From an uncultured Collinsella sp. (GTDB lineage Bacteria; Actinomycetota; Coriobacteriia; Coriobacteriales; Coriobacteriaceae), in contig CABUDB010000019.1 of NCBI GenBank assembly GCA_902490245.1, positions 1-12,675 on the forward strand: 12,675 nucleotides of DNA. Reading direction: 5' to 3'. Shown here one piece after another: positions 5,987-12,675 of this stretch. Position 1 is the first letter of the stretch, and each line of letters starts with the position of its first letter. A program made the position numbers and the translations under genes. Under the pieces are notes generated by a model. It ran no database searches and was not told where the DNA came from. It saw nothing but the letters and a program-made list of their open reading frames with translations.

Positions 5987-7003
5987 TTATTCCTTACCAG
6001 ACCCAGCATGTGAACGTTCATAGAACATACCCATGAGCTCGCTTCGACGCGAGACAGCGAGTTTACGGTAGATGCTGTGAACGTGCGTCTTTACGGTACC
6101 GAGCGAGATACTCAGCTCGTCAGCGATCTCCTGGTTGGCGCAGCCGCCCAACACGTGCGCAAGCACCTCCTGCTCACGCGGCGTGAGTTCATAAAGCGCG
6201 CAAAAGCCTGCTATATCGCCGGCGCGTTCCTCAGACTCGCGACGCTCCATCTCAAGTCTGTACATGTCGAGACGGTCGTGCACCAAAAGCTCGGTGCGCT
6301 TTAGCATCACGTGATCTTGGTAACTGCGCGCGTAAACGATGCACGCTACCGAGAGTCCAGCCCAAAGCAGGTCCTCGAAGATGCTGATCTTTCCAACAAA
6401 GAACGGAGCGCTACCCCGCGTGACATAGAGCACGGCATAGATAACGCTCTCCGCGATGGATCCAAGGTAGGCGCACAGGCACATGAAAATCGTGATCTGG
6501 ACAAATCGGCAACGATAGATCTCATCACCACTCTTGCCGGCCATCCCCTTAAGCGTCCAGACGCTCAAACCCGCGATAATCGCAGGGTCGGCAAGAAGAT
6601 ACAGCAGGTCACACGCAACGGAGCCGCCGACCATGCCCGCCACGCAGCGCGCGAGCGCAACAAGAGGAAACGCGATGAACGGAAGCACGCGCGGCGACAG
6701 ACCGTCCAGTCCGCATGCCAAAAGATAAAAGATGGCTTCCTCGCCCAGCTGAAACATCAACTTAGCGATATCGAGAGGGGAGAGACCGACCGAGGTCCCG
6801 GTAAATAGTCCCGAGTTGAAGTTGCTATCGATAATGGCCGCGCCCATGTCTGCCACGCCTTCCAATGCCAGAAGCACCATCAAGGCAGACAAAAAACCAA
6901 AGTGCCGGTTATCGGTAACGCTGCGCACCACGCCGCAATAGAACGCAGCGCAGGCAAAGAGGCAAAGAAAGAGGACGTTGTAAAGGTAAATGTAGAATCC
7001 CAT
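5987..7003 (-). CDS. Membrane-anchored LuxR-family transcriptional regulator
   Basis: This 338-residue protein has about seven hydrophobic segments over the first 230 residues (roughly 1-23, 35-56, 80-99, 104-126, 131-151, 163-191, 209-227), a charged linker (about 232-262) and a C-terminal LuxR/GerE helix-turn-helix. The DNA-binding domain begins LTPREQEVLAHVLGG (273-287) and contains the recognition helix SLGTVKTHVHSIYRKL (300-315). Such one-protein membrane sensors with a GerE domain are abundant in Coriobacteriia; their signals are mostly unknown. There is no receiver domain, so it is not a two-component response regulator. A TTG at 7030 gives nine more residues, but the ATG at 7003 follows TAAGG at suitable distance and begins directly with the first membrane segment. 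It lies 62 nt downstream of the small membrane protein gene and may share its transcript. The target genes are not evident. Confidence 0.9.
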   Translation of the reverse strand: MGFYIYLYNVLFLCLFACAAFYCGVVRSVTDNRHFGFLSALMVLLALEGVADMGAAIIDSNFNSGLFTGTSVGLSPLDIAKLMFQLGEEAIFYLLACGLDGLSPRVLPFIAFPLVALARCVAGMVGGSVACDLLYLLADPAIIAGLSVWTLKGMAGKSGDEIYRCRFVQITIFMCLCAYLGSIAESVIYAVLYVTRGSAPFFVGKISIFEDLLWAGLSVACIVYARSYQDHVMLKRTELLVHDRLDMYRLEMERRESEERAGDIAGFCALYELTPREQEVLAHVLGGCANQEIADELSISLGTVKTHVHSIYRKLAVSRRSELMGMFYERSHAGSGKE

Positions 7004-7065
7004 GGGGCGTACCTTACGCGTCAGAGGCAATAAAGCATGGATCAGTTTACACCAACCATCTCATC

Positions 7066-7581
7066 TCACACCTCAACCTCGGCGCAGCCGGCGGCCTCGA
7101 GCTCGTCTACGGGCACACCGGTAGCACGGGCACACGCCCTTCCCAGTGCAAGCGATACCGGTTCCAGCAGGACTCCGCCGCAGACCACCAGCGGCCAGCC
7201 CGTCAAGACGATCTTTTGCCAGCGCGAAATAAAGGTGGTATCGCCCACGGGACCAACACCCGATACCAGGGCCGTTTCGCCCAGAGCGATAATCAAAAAC
7301 AATGCCGTTGCACCAAATAATGTCTCCAGAAGCTTAGCCCCCATCGTGCCCGGCTTCGCGCCCAGGCTCTCGGAGCAAAACTCTACCAGATGACCGAATG
7401 CGGGCAGCTGGCTCAGCACGAGGGCGATTGCCATGGCTAGAGCAAGCTGCCCCCAAAACCCCGTAACTCCCTCAAATGAAAGCGCTGGCTTACCCTCGAG
7501 TATAGGAAGAAACATGTAGAGCAATAGCGGGTTGAGCACCGCATTCCACAGGGATGCAAGCTTTCTTTCCGTTAGTTTCAC
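7066..7581 (-). CDS. Small integral membrane protein of unknown function
   Basis: I do not recognise the family with confidence. The 171-residue product starts MKLTERKLASLWNAV and has about four hydrophobic segments: near 14-30, 45-60, 85-105 and 125-150. The halves look loosely similar in layout, each a pair of segments joined by a polar loop and ending in a short amphipathic stretch, somewhat like small DUF2798-type membrane proteins, but this is a weak impression. The last 20 residues are acidic. The GTG at 7581 is preferred over an in-frame TTG at 7620: GGGAG lies 4 nt before the GTG, while the TTG sits inside the loop of the terminator of the previous gene. It lies just upstream of the membrane LuxR regulator on the same strand, so a shared transcript or functional link is possible. 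Confidence 0.75.
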   Translation of the reverse strand: MKLTERKLASLWNAVLNPLLLYMFLPILEGKPALSFEGVTGFWGQLALAMAIALVLSQLPAFGHLVEFCSESLGAKPGTMGAKLLETLFGATALFLIIALGETALVSGVGPVGDTTFISRWQKIVLTGWPLVVCGGVLLEPVSLALGRACARATGVPVDELEAAGCAEVEV

Positions 7582-7596
7582 GAGACTCCCATCGTC

Positions 7597-7638
7597 AATA
7601 AAAACGGCGGCACCGCTCAACTCGCAAGCGATGCCGCC
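7597..7638 (-). terminator. Intrinsic terminator after the MATE transporter gene
   Basis: On the minus strand GGCGGCA (7638-7632) pairs with TGCCGCC (7612-7606); the loop contains a small TCGC-TT-GCGA hairpin, and the stem is followed by GTTTTTATT (7605-7597). It lies 58 nt past the MATE stop codon and upstream of the small membrane protein's GTG, so it separates the two units. Confidence 0.85.
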
Positions 7639-7695
7639 TCAGAAGATGCCATGACGCCGTTGCCAAATTCAGCGGTTCACAGACAGCAACGACGC

Positions 7696-9108
7696 TTACG
7701 CCTCTTCGGCAGCCGCAGCGCGGGCGGCCTCGAGGACCTCTTCGGGCAGCTCGACACCCTCGTCGGTGTTGTAACCGTACTTAGCGGCACCCTTCTTAAG
7801 GAAGAAGAGCGAGACGACCGCCGTAATGGCCTCGGCCACGGTAAGGGCCAGCCATACGCCGTCGCCGCCCATGATCATGGGGAGCACGAACAGCAGGGCG
7901 ATGGGGAGAGCGAGCGAGCGGAGCACGGAGATGACGAGCGGCATCGTAGTGTCGTTAAAGGCAGTCAGCATGTTCTGGATGCAGATGTTGATACCGATAA
8001 GGCCGGCGCAGGAGGTGAAGAGAATCCACTTCTGAGCTGCCAGGGTGTACACGGGATCGCCCGGAACCTGGCCGTAGACGAGCAGAATCGGCTTCATCAT
8101 AACAATACCGAGCACGGCGATGACGATGATCATGACGATGCTCAGACGACGGTACTTAACATACGTGCTGTGGATCTTCTTGGGGTTGTTCTCGCCGATC
8201 TGGTAGCTGATGATGGGCGTGGCGCCCTTACCAAAGCCGATGAAGGGCCCAATGAAGAGGAACTGCACGTACAGGAAGATGGCTGCCACGGCAACGCCGT
8301 CGGCACCGAAGTACTTCATGGCCTGGATGTTGTAGATAGCGGTCATGAAGCCGGTGGCGGCACTGTAAATGAAGTCGGCAAGACCGATCTTGCAACTCTC
8401 GGCGATGTTCTTGCCGGGGCACTTAGGCGAGGCGTAGTGCAGCACACTTGTCTTGGAGAAGATAACCAGGGCAGAAGCGATAGCGCCAAAGGCGGCACCG
8501 GTGCCAAAGCCCAACGCAGCGCCGGCGGTGCCCAGGTGCAGAGTGCCCTGGTAGATGACGTCGGTACCCAGAGTCACAAGACCGCCCAGAATGGTGATGA
8601 TCATGCAGTGCGTGGGCTTGCCGGCCGTGAGCAGCCACATCTGAAAGCCCAGCTGGATGCTGTAAAATGGCATAAAGAAACGGTGAATACTCCAGTACTG
8701 TGTGCAGTAGGGAGCGAGCTGGGCATCGGCGCCCAGCATGTACCAAACCTGGTCACCCATAAAACTGATGGCGAAACCCCAGACGGTGGAGATGATCGTG
8801 GAGATCGCGAGCACCGCGGTGAAGGTCTTATTTGCCTCGAGGCCCTTCTTCTCGCCAAGCAGCTTGCCCAGAAGAGCAGCGGAGCCGCCGGAGAACAGGA
8901 ACGCTACGGCCTCGACAACTGCCTGGGCCGGATACACGATGTTGATAGCAGAGAGCGTCGCCGTGCTGTTGAAGTTGGTGGCGATAGCTGTATCGAAAAT
9001 CTGGTAGATACCCGTCCACAGCTGGAGCAGGACGGAGGGCAGCGCAAACAGGAACAGGCCGATCAGCGTGTAATTCCTGGCAAGCTTGTTTTCATTGGTT
9101 TCGGCCAT
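7696..9108 (-). CDS. MATE-family multidrug/metabolite efflux transporter
   Basis: This 470-residue membrane protein has about 12 hydrophobic segments in two homologous halves, the normal size for MATE exporters, which use H+ or Na+ gradients to expel organic cations or metabolites. Family features include the N-terminal LPSVLLQLWTGIYQIFDTAI segment, the NIVYPAQAVVEAVAFLFSGGSAALLGKLLGEKKG region after the first helices, and the second-half equivalent FIGPFIGFGKGATPIISYQIGENNPKK. The start ATG at 9108 directly follows the TAA of the amidohydrolase gene (9109-9111), with AAGGAG lying in the end of that gene, so the two are very likely co-translated. The C-terminus carries an Ala/Glu-rich tail (about 450-470). 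The substrate is unknown; the partner suggests it moves the substrate or product of the hydrolase. It most resembles the DinF/NorM-like branch widespread in gut anaerobes. Confidence 0.93.
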   Translation of the reverse strand: MAETNENKLARNYTLIGLFLFALPSVLLQLWTGIYQIFDTAIATNFNSTATLSAINIVYPAQAVVEAVAFLFSGGSAALLGKLLGEKKGLEANKTFTAVLAISTIISTVWGFAISFMGDQVWYMLGADAQLAPYCTQYWSIHRFFMPFYSIQLGFQMWLLTAGKPTHCMIITILGGLVTLGTDVIYQGTLHLGTAGAALGFGTGAAFGAIASALVIFSKTSVLHYASPKCPGKNIAESCKIGLADFIYSAATGFMTAIYNIQAMKYFGADGVAVAAIFLYVQFLFIGPFIGFGKGATPIISYQIGENNPKKIHSTYVKYRRLSIVMIIVIAVLGIVMMKPILLVYGQVPGDPVYTLAAQKWILFTSCAGLIGINICIQNMLTAFNDTTMPLVISVLRSLALPIALLFVLPMIMGGDGVWLALTVAEAITAVVSLFFLKKGAAKYGYNTDEGVELPEEVLEAARAAAAEEA

Positions 9109-10752
9109 TTATGCTTCAATCTCCTTTTTGTACATAACCTTGCCGTCGATGACGGTCATGAGGCACTTGGCCTCATGGATGGTGTGCGGGTCGATCGCAG
9201 TGATATCGCGGTCCATAAGGACAAAGTCCGCGTCCTTGCCCACCTCGATAGAGCCGATGCGATCCTCGAGAAAGTTCTGATAGGCGCCGTTGATGGTGCC
9301 GGCACAGATCATGTCCTCAACGGACACGCGCTGATTCGCATCGAGCAGCGTCTCCTCGGAGACATCGCCCGGAGCGCAACGGGTAACGCCCACCTCGAGG
9401 CCCTCCATGGGGTCGGGATTGGAAACAGGGAAGTCCGTAGCGGTGGTAACGACCATGCCGCGGTCCCAGAACTTGCCCAACGGATACTCGGACTCAGCGC
9501 GATCGCCCAGCTGAGCATGCTCGAGCGTCTCGTAGCACACGGGGTCCTTGAAGTGCCAGGTGGGGTTGGCGCAAGCAATGCCGTTGAGAGCGGCAAAGCG
9601 GTCGATGTCCTCATCACTCATGACCTGTAGGTGCGTGATAGTCGGGCGCCAATCCTCAGCGGGATCGGCTGCCTGAGCATACTCGAAACCGTCGATGGCC
9701 ATGGAGATGGCGGCGTCGCCGATGGCATGTACGTGCACCTGGAAGCCCTGCTCCTTGGCATACTTGACCATCTCGTTATAGGCCTCGGTCGTGCAGTTGG
9801 GCTTGCCGGTAAAGCCGGGCTTATCGGTGTACTCGTCCTTGAGGTAGGCGGTACCGGACTCGATCACACCATCGAGCACGAACTTGATGTTGTTGCACTG
9901 GTAGTGGTCGCCATGGTAGGAGTCGCGGACCTTGGCGCAGCGGTCGATCTTCTCGAGGGTCTCGCTCTCGGGCTTGCAATAGAAGCCGGAAGTCACCCTG
10001 AGCTTGAGCTTATGCTCGATGTCGAGCTCCTCGAGCGCCATCTGGGCCGTCTCCTCGTCGCGCAGGATCGGCTCGTAGATGTTGGTAAGGCCAACGGCGA
10101 TCAGGTCGTCCTGCAGCGGGAGGATAGCCTTCTTGAACTCCTCGACGGTGTAGGGGCGAATAGCACGGAAGACATCGTTCATGGCCCAGTCGCGTACCAA
10201 GCCGGTGGGCTCCTGCGTCTCGGGGTCGAGTACAATGGTGCCCGCTTCCTTGCTTACGAAGCCGCGACCGATACCGGCCTTTTCCAGGCACTTGCTATTG
10301 ACCCAGTAGGAGTGGCCGTCATAGGACCCAATGAGCATCGGGACGTCCGGGCACACGGCGTCGAGCAGCTCCTTGGTTTGCGTTTTGCCCTCGTTCTCGA
10401 ACACGGCGTTATCCCAGCCCATGCCCTTGTAGAACTCGCGGCCGGGGTTCTTTTCCACGTACTCACGGATGGTGTCGATGTACTGGTCCACCGTCTCCAA
10501 GCCTACGATATCGATCTCGTAGGCAAACTGGCCAGCTCCCGATGAGAAGTGCATATGTGCGTCACAGAAGCCCGGCATGAACATGCCGTCCCCAGACTCC
10601 AGCACCTCGGTATCGGGCCCGATAAACTCCTCGACCCCTTGGGCATCGCCCACGTAGACAAAGGTGCCGTCCTTTATGGCCGCGGCATCGGCGCGAAGCG
10701 CAGCGCGATTGGAGGTGAACACCTTTCCCTTTAGTACAGTATCTGCGAACAT
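9109..10752 (-). CDS. YtcJ-like metal-dependent amidohydrolase (amidohydrolase family 3)
   Basis: This 547-residue TIM-barrel hydrolase belongs to the amidohydrolase superfamily (YtcJ/N-substituted formamide deformylase-like group). It shows the N-terminal small beta domain, MPGFCDAHMHF (59-69; metal ligands H66 and H68), DGHSYWVN (145-152), NNIKFVLDG (287-295; K290 at the bridging-lysine position), QVHVHAIGD (338-346; H340, H342), THLQ (373-376), the catalytic D440 in TATDFPVS, and a C-terminal IGSIEVGKDADFVLMD typical of the family. It has no signal peptide, so it should act in the cytoplasm on an amide- or formamide-like substrate that cannot be named. The ATG at 10752 has AAGGGAG 7 nt upstream; the frame stays open to 10992 but without a comparable start signal. 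It is the first gene of a two-gene unit with the MATE transporter. Confidence 0.93.
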   Translation of the reverse strand: MFADTVLKGKVFTSNRAALRADAAAIKDGTFVYVGDAQGVEEFIGPDTEVLESGDGMFMPGFCDAHMHFSSGAGQFAYEIDIVGLETVDQYIDTIREYVEKNPGREFYKGMGWDNAVFENEGKTQTKELLDAVCPDVPMLIGSYDGHSYWVNSKCLEKAGIGRGFVSKEAGTIVLDPETQEPTGLVRDWAMNDVFRAIRPYTVEEFKKAILPLQDDLIAVGLTNIYEPILRDEETAQMALEELDIEHKLKLRVTSGFYCKPESETLEKIDRCAKVRDSYHGDHYQCNNIKFVLDGVIESGTAYLKDEYTDKPGFTGKPNCTTEAYNEMVKYAKEQGFQVHVHAIGDAAISMAIDGFEYAQAADPAEDWRPTITHLQVMSDEDIDRFAALNGIACANPTWHFKDPVCYETLEHAQLGDRAESEYPLGKFWDRGMVVTTATDFPVSNPDPMEGLEVGVTRCAPGDVSEETLLDANQRVSVEDMICAGTINGAYQNFLEDRIGSIEVGKDADFVLMDRDITAIDPHTIHEAKCLMTVIDGKVMYKKEIEA

Positions 10753-10759
10753 CGATAGA

Positions 10760-10766
10760 CTCCCTT
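10760..10766 (-). promoter_or_regulatory. Ribosome binding site that sets the amidohydrolase start
   Basis: AAGGGAG on the minus strand lies 7 nt before the ATG at 10752. It rules against the in-frame upstream starts as far as 10992, whose added residues do not resemble the family's N-terminus. Confidence 0.75.
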
Positions 10767-10869
10767 CTGCAGACACATCCAATTGCAAAACTGGATTTCG
10801 CAGAAGAGCGTATTGGTCATTATGCGGTTTACGCCATGTATCGTGGGATGGGTTTGTCCAAACTTTCGA

Positions 10870-10898
10870 TTGATAGAACGCATATTTGCGCAGGTAAA
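10870..10898 (-). promoter_or_regulatory. Possible promoter for the amidohydrolase-MATE unit
   Basis: On the minus strand TTTACC (10898-10893) and TATCAA (10875-10870) are separated by 17 nt, each matching four of six consensus bases. This would give a leader of a little over 100 nt. The local sequence is more AT-rich than the flanking genes, as promoter regions here tend to be. The spacer contains CGCA-AATA-TGCG, a short inverted repeat. Confidence 0.3.
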
Positions 10899-10948
10899 TA
10901 GCCATGCCGTCTCTAACGTTCATAATTAAGGCAGCTACCGTTCGCGCG

Positions 10949-10981
10949 GAGATGCCCGCCGTCCACAGGCGAGAGCATCTC
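10949..10981. other. Stem-loop in the gap between the ECF S gene and the amidohydrolase gene
   Basis: GAGATGC (10949-10955) pairs with GCATCTC (10975-10981), and inside it CGCC (10957-10960) pairs with GGCG (10968-10971) around GTCCACA. No T-run follows on either strand. It lies 60 nt after the ECF S stop codon, so it may end or protect that transcript, or belong to the long leader of the amidohydrolase. The remainder of the 288-nt gap (10753-11040) holds the candidate promoter and no gene that I can support. Confidence 0.5.
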
Positions 10982-11040
10982 AAGCCGAACAACTTCCTCG
11001 ACTCAAAGTTTAGAGAGAGTTCAAACTATGCCAAGCGTTC

Positions 11041-11754
11041 CTACAGCCCGTATTTGCGCACCACGCGGTTGATACGGTGGCACCAGGGGCGGTAGAGCAC
11101 CGCCAAAAAGAGACTTGTCGAGAGTCCGTGCACCGCATCGAACGGCACGGCCGTGGCCAAACGGGCCACGGCGCCCGCCCACGTGAGCGGCTGCACAAAA
11201 CCGATGATGTCGTATGCGTTGATCACCACGCCGTAGAGCAGACCCGACGCAAAGCCATACGCCATCAGCGCCGGCATGCGCACGGTGCCATCGGCGCGAT
11301 CAAAAGCACCCGCGCACGCCAGCGCGCCGCCAACATAGCCAACCAGACCCCAGGCATACATCTGCCATGGCGTCCACATGCCCTGCCCAAAAAAGAAGTT
11401 GCTGGTCAGCGCCGCCAGCGCACCGACCATAAACCCGTTACGACGACCGAGCGTCGCCCCGGCGATAATGGCGATGGCGCTCACGGGTTTAAAGTCGGGA
11501 ATGGGGCCAAACAAGATGCGCCCCGCCGCGGCCAACGCTGCCAGAACCAGCGTGGGCATAATCTGGCGCAGGCCCGGTCGCGACGCCTCGTAGCCCGCAA
11601 AGAACAGCGCAAGCACCAGCGCCACCACGACAAGCATGGCAAGCGCCGCCTGCTCAACGCCTGCCAGCAACGCCGCGGCCATTACCGCCGGCACCGCCAG
11701 CAGCAGTGGGATCTCCAGTTTTGCTAGCAGGCGCGAAACGCGATAATCCGTCAT
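11041..11754 (-). CDS. ECF transporter S component (vitamin/micronutrient-binding membrane subunit)
   Basis: This 237-residue protein has about six or seven hydrophobic segments and the signature of one ECF S-component group: GRILFGPIPDFKPVSAIAIIAGATLG (78-103), then NGFMVGALAALTSNFFFGQGMWTPWQMYAWGLVGYVGGALA (106-146). S components bind the substrate and dock on the shared ATPase/EcfT module for uptake. The substrate is not shown by the sequence; relatives with the FFFGQG.WTPWQM block are, as I recall, sometimes linked to cobalamin, but that is only a suggestion. The ATG at 11754 lies 4 nt after the TGA of the ATPase gene, so the two should be translated together. Longer in-frame starts up to 11829 would overlap the ATPase and add non-membrane residues. 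No EcfT gene is in the window; it may lie beyond the right edge. Confidence 0.85.
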   Translation of the reverse strand: MTDYRVSRLLAKLEIPLLLAVPAVMAAALLAGVEQAALAMLVVVALVLALFFAGYEASRPGLRQIMPTLVLAALAAAGRILFGPIPDFKPVSAIAIIAGATLGRRNGFMVGALAALTSNFFFGQGMWTPWQMYAWGLVGYVGGALACAGAFDRADGTVRMPALMAYGFASGLLYGVVINAYDIIGFVQPLTWAGAVARLATAVPFDAVHGLSTSLFLAVLYRPWCHRINRVVRKYGL

Positions 11755-11758
11755 CCCA

Positions 11759-12652
11759 TCACGCCCTATAAAACACGTTGTCGGCAAAGAAGTCGGCCGG
11801 CGGCTCCATGCAAGCAATCTCACCGTCAAACATCATGGCAATGTCATCGGCAACCTGCTCGGCAAAATCCAGATCGTGCGTGGCCATGATGACGGTGCCG
11901 CCAGACTTCGCATGGTCACGCAGGGCGTGAGCGATGATGCGGCGGCTGGCCAGGTCCAAACCCTTGGTCGGCTCATCGAGCAATAGCAGCTCGGGGCCAA
12001 TCAACAGCAGCTTTGCCAACGCAAGCAGTTGACGCTGCCCGCCCGAAAGATCGTACGGGTGGCGTCCATCCAGGCCCGACAGCCCCAGGCTCACCGCGCG
12101 CTCCCGCACCACAGCCTCGTCATATCCGCAGGTCGAAGCCCATTCCATCAGCTCGTCGCGCACCGTCTCGGCAACCAGCAACGCCTTGGGATTCTGAGGC
12201 AGCAGCGCTGCCGATCCCGCCCCGCGCTCCATATGCCCACGCTGCAACTTGACCGTCTTGGCCAGCACCGAAAGCATTGTCGACTTGCCGCAGCCGTTAC
12301 CGCCCACAACCGCATGCACCGCGCCAGCCGAGAACGCCGCATCGAGTCCGCGCAGCACCCAGCCGGACGCTCGATCGTAGCGAAACCAGCCCCCCGTCAG
12401 GGTGGTGGCCGACCCAGCGTGCATTTTTGGGAGTATTCGGCATCCACCGGCGCGCGATGACACCCCCGAGTCGTCTTGCGGCAGTATTTGCGCCTCTAAT
12501 TCACCCGATTTGTCCGATTTCAGCCCTTTTTCTGCACCCGGAGCGCCCGCGCGCAGGTCCAAAGAGCCCAGCTGGCCGCTGGCGCTGCCGAAAACTCCGT
12601 TTTTTGCATCCGCCGCCTGCAACATAGCCTGTAATGAATTACTGAAAGACAT
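11759..12652 (-). CDS. ECF transporter ATP-binding protein with a long N-terminal extension
   Basis: This 297-residue ABC ATPase carries all nucleotide-binding motifs: Walker A GGNGCGKST (117-125), Q-loop Q153 in LLPQNP, signature LSGGQ (202-206), Walker B LLLLDEP (222-228) followed by TKGLD, and the switch H259. Its closest relation is the second ATPase of ECF modules, and the next gene is an S component. The ABC domain begins only near residue 88 (GGWFRYDR). Residues 1-86 resemble no part of an ABC domain and are rich in Ser, Gly, Ala and charged residues. This could be the linker left from a two-ATPase fusion, an inserted repeat that stayed open, or a mis-set start, although the next in-frame ATG (M77) is already past most of it. 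Two in-frame TGA codons lie three and four codons before the ATG at 12652, so the frame does not extend further upstream. Confidence 0.88.
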   Translation of the reverse strand: MSFSNSLQAMLQAADAKNGVFGSASGQLGSLDLRAGAPGAEKGLKSDKSGELEAQILPQDDSGVSSRAGGCRILPKMHAGSATTLTGGWFRYDRASGWVLRGLDAAFSAGAVHAVVGGNGCGKSTMLSVLAKTVKLQRGHMERGAGSAALLPQNPKALLVAETVRDELMEWASTCGYDEAVVRERAVSLGLSGLDGRHPYDLSGGQRQLLALAKLLLIGPELLLLDEPTKGLDLASRRIIAHALRDHAKSGGTVIMATHDLDFAEQVADDIAMMFDGEIACMEPPADFFADNVFYRA

Positions 12653-12675
12653 GGAATTTCATCACTGGTATGATA

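Noticed and set aside
7582..7620. TTG start for the small membrane protein
   Set aside because: The TTG lies in the loop of a strong terminator and has no ribosome binding site; the GTG at 7581 is preceded by GGGAG.
7651..9630. A 659-codon open frame on the plus strand
   Set aside because: It covers the MATE gene and part of the amidohydrolase in antisense. Its translation is low in hydrophobic structure and rich in Gly, Asp and His, with no recognisable domain.
9631..10545. A 304-codon open frame on the plus strand
   Set aside because: It is antisense to the amidohydrolase, whose metal-binding motifs are all in place on the other strand.
10753..10992. In-frame upstream extension of the amidohydrolase by 80 codons
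   Set aside because: The added residues do not look like the family's N-terminus, while the ATG at 10752 has a good ribosome binding site and begins the usual first beta strand.
11755..11829. Longer start for the ECF S component
   Set aside because: It would overlap the end of the ATPase gene and add polar, non-membrane residues. The ATG at 11754, 4 nt after the ATPase stop, fits better.

Overview
The window most likely comes from a gut Coriobacteriia genome (Actinomycetota), probably Collinsella or a close relative. This is inferred from the high GC content, the compact gene layout, and the multi-membrane-segment LuxR regulator and vitamin ECF transporter typical of that class. No rRNA, tRNA, CRISPR array, insertion sequence or phage gene was seen. 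All but two genes lie on the minus strand.

Left part (1-3451, minus strand). A Sir2-type NAD-dependent deacylase is followed by a fused folate enzyme (dihydropteroate synthase then HPPK). Its stop codon touches the start codon of a biotin-ligase-like gene that has lost the usual catalytic motifs. A strong hairpin at 94-138 closes this group.

Middle (3452-5986, plus strand). An exodeoxyribonuclease III/AP endonuclease gene is followed by a repeat-rich gap holding a 13-bp tandem array and nested inverted repeats. Then comes nhaA (Na+/H+ antiporter), which is broken: about 70 codons carrying the catalytic aspartates are missing and the reading frame shifts at the junction. A long stem-loop with a T-run separates nhaA from the next, oppositely oriented gene.

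Right part (5987-12652, minus strand). In transcription order the groups are: (i) an ECF transporter ATPase with a long odd N-terminal extension, then its S component, 4 nt apart; (ii) a YtcJ-like amidohydrolase whose stop codon abuts the start of a MATE efflux transporter, ended by a clear terminator at 7597-7638; (iii) a small unrecognised membrane protein followed 62 nt later by a membrane-anchored LuxR-type regulator.

The points most worth checking are the nhaA deletion, the roughly 120-residue Ala/Pro/Glu-rich insertion inside the DHPS domain, the degenerate biotin-ligase homologue coupled to folate synthesis, the repeat elements around nhaA, and the N-terminal extension of the ECF ATPase.
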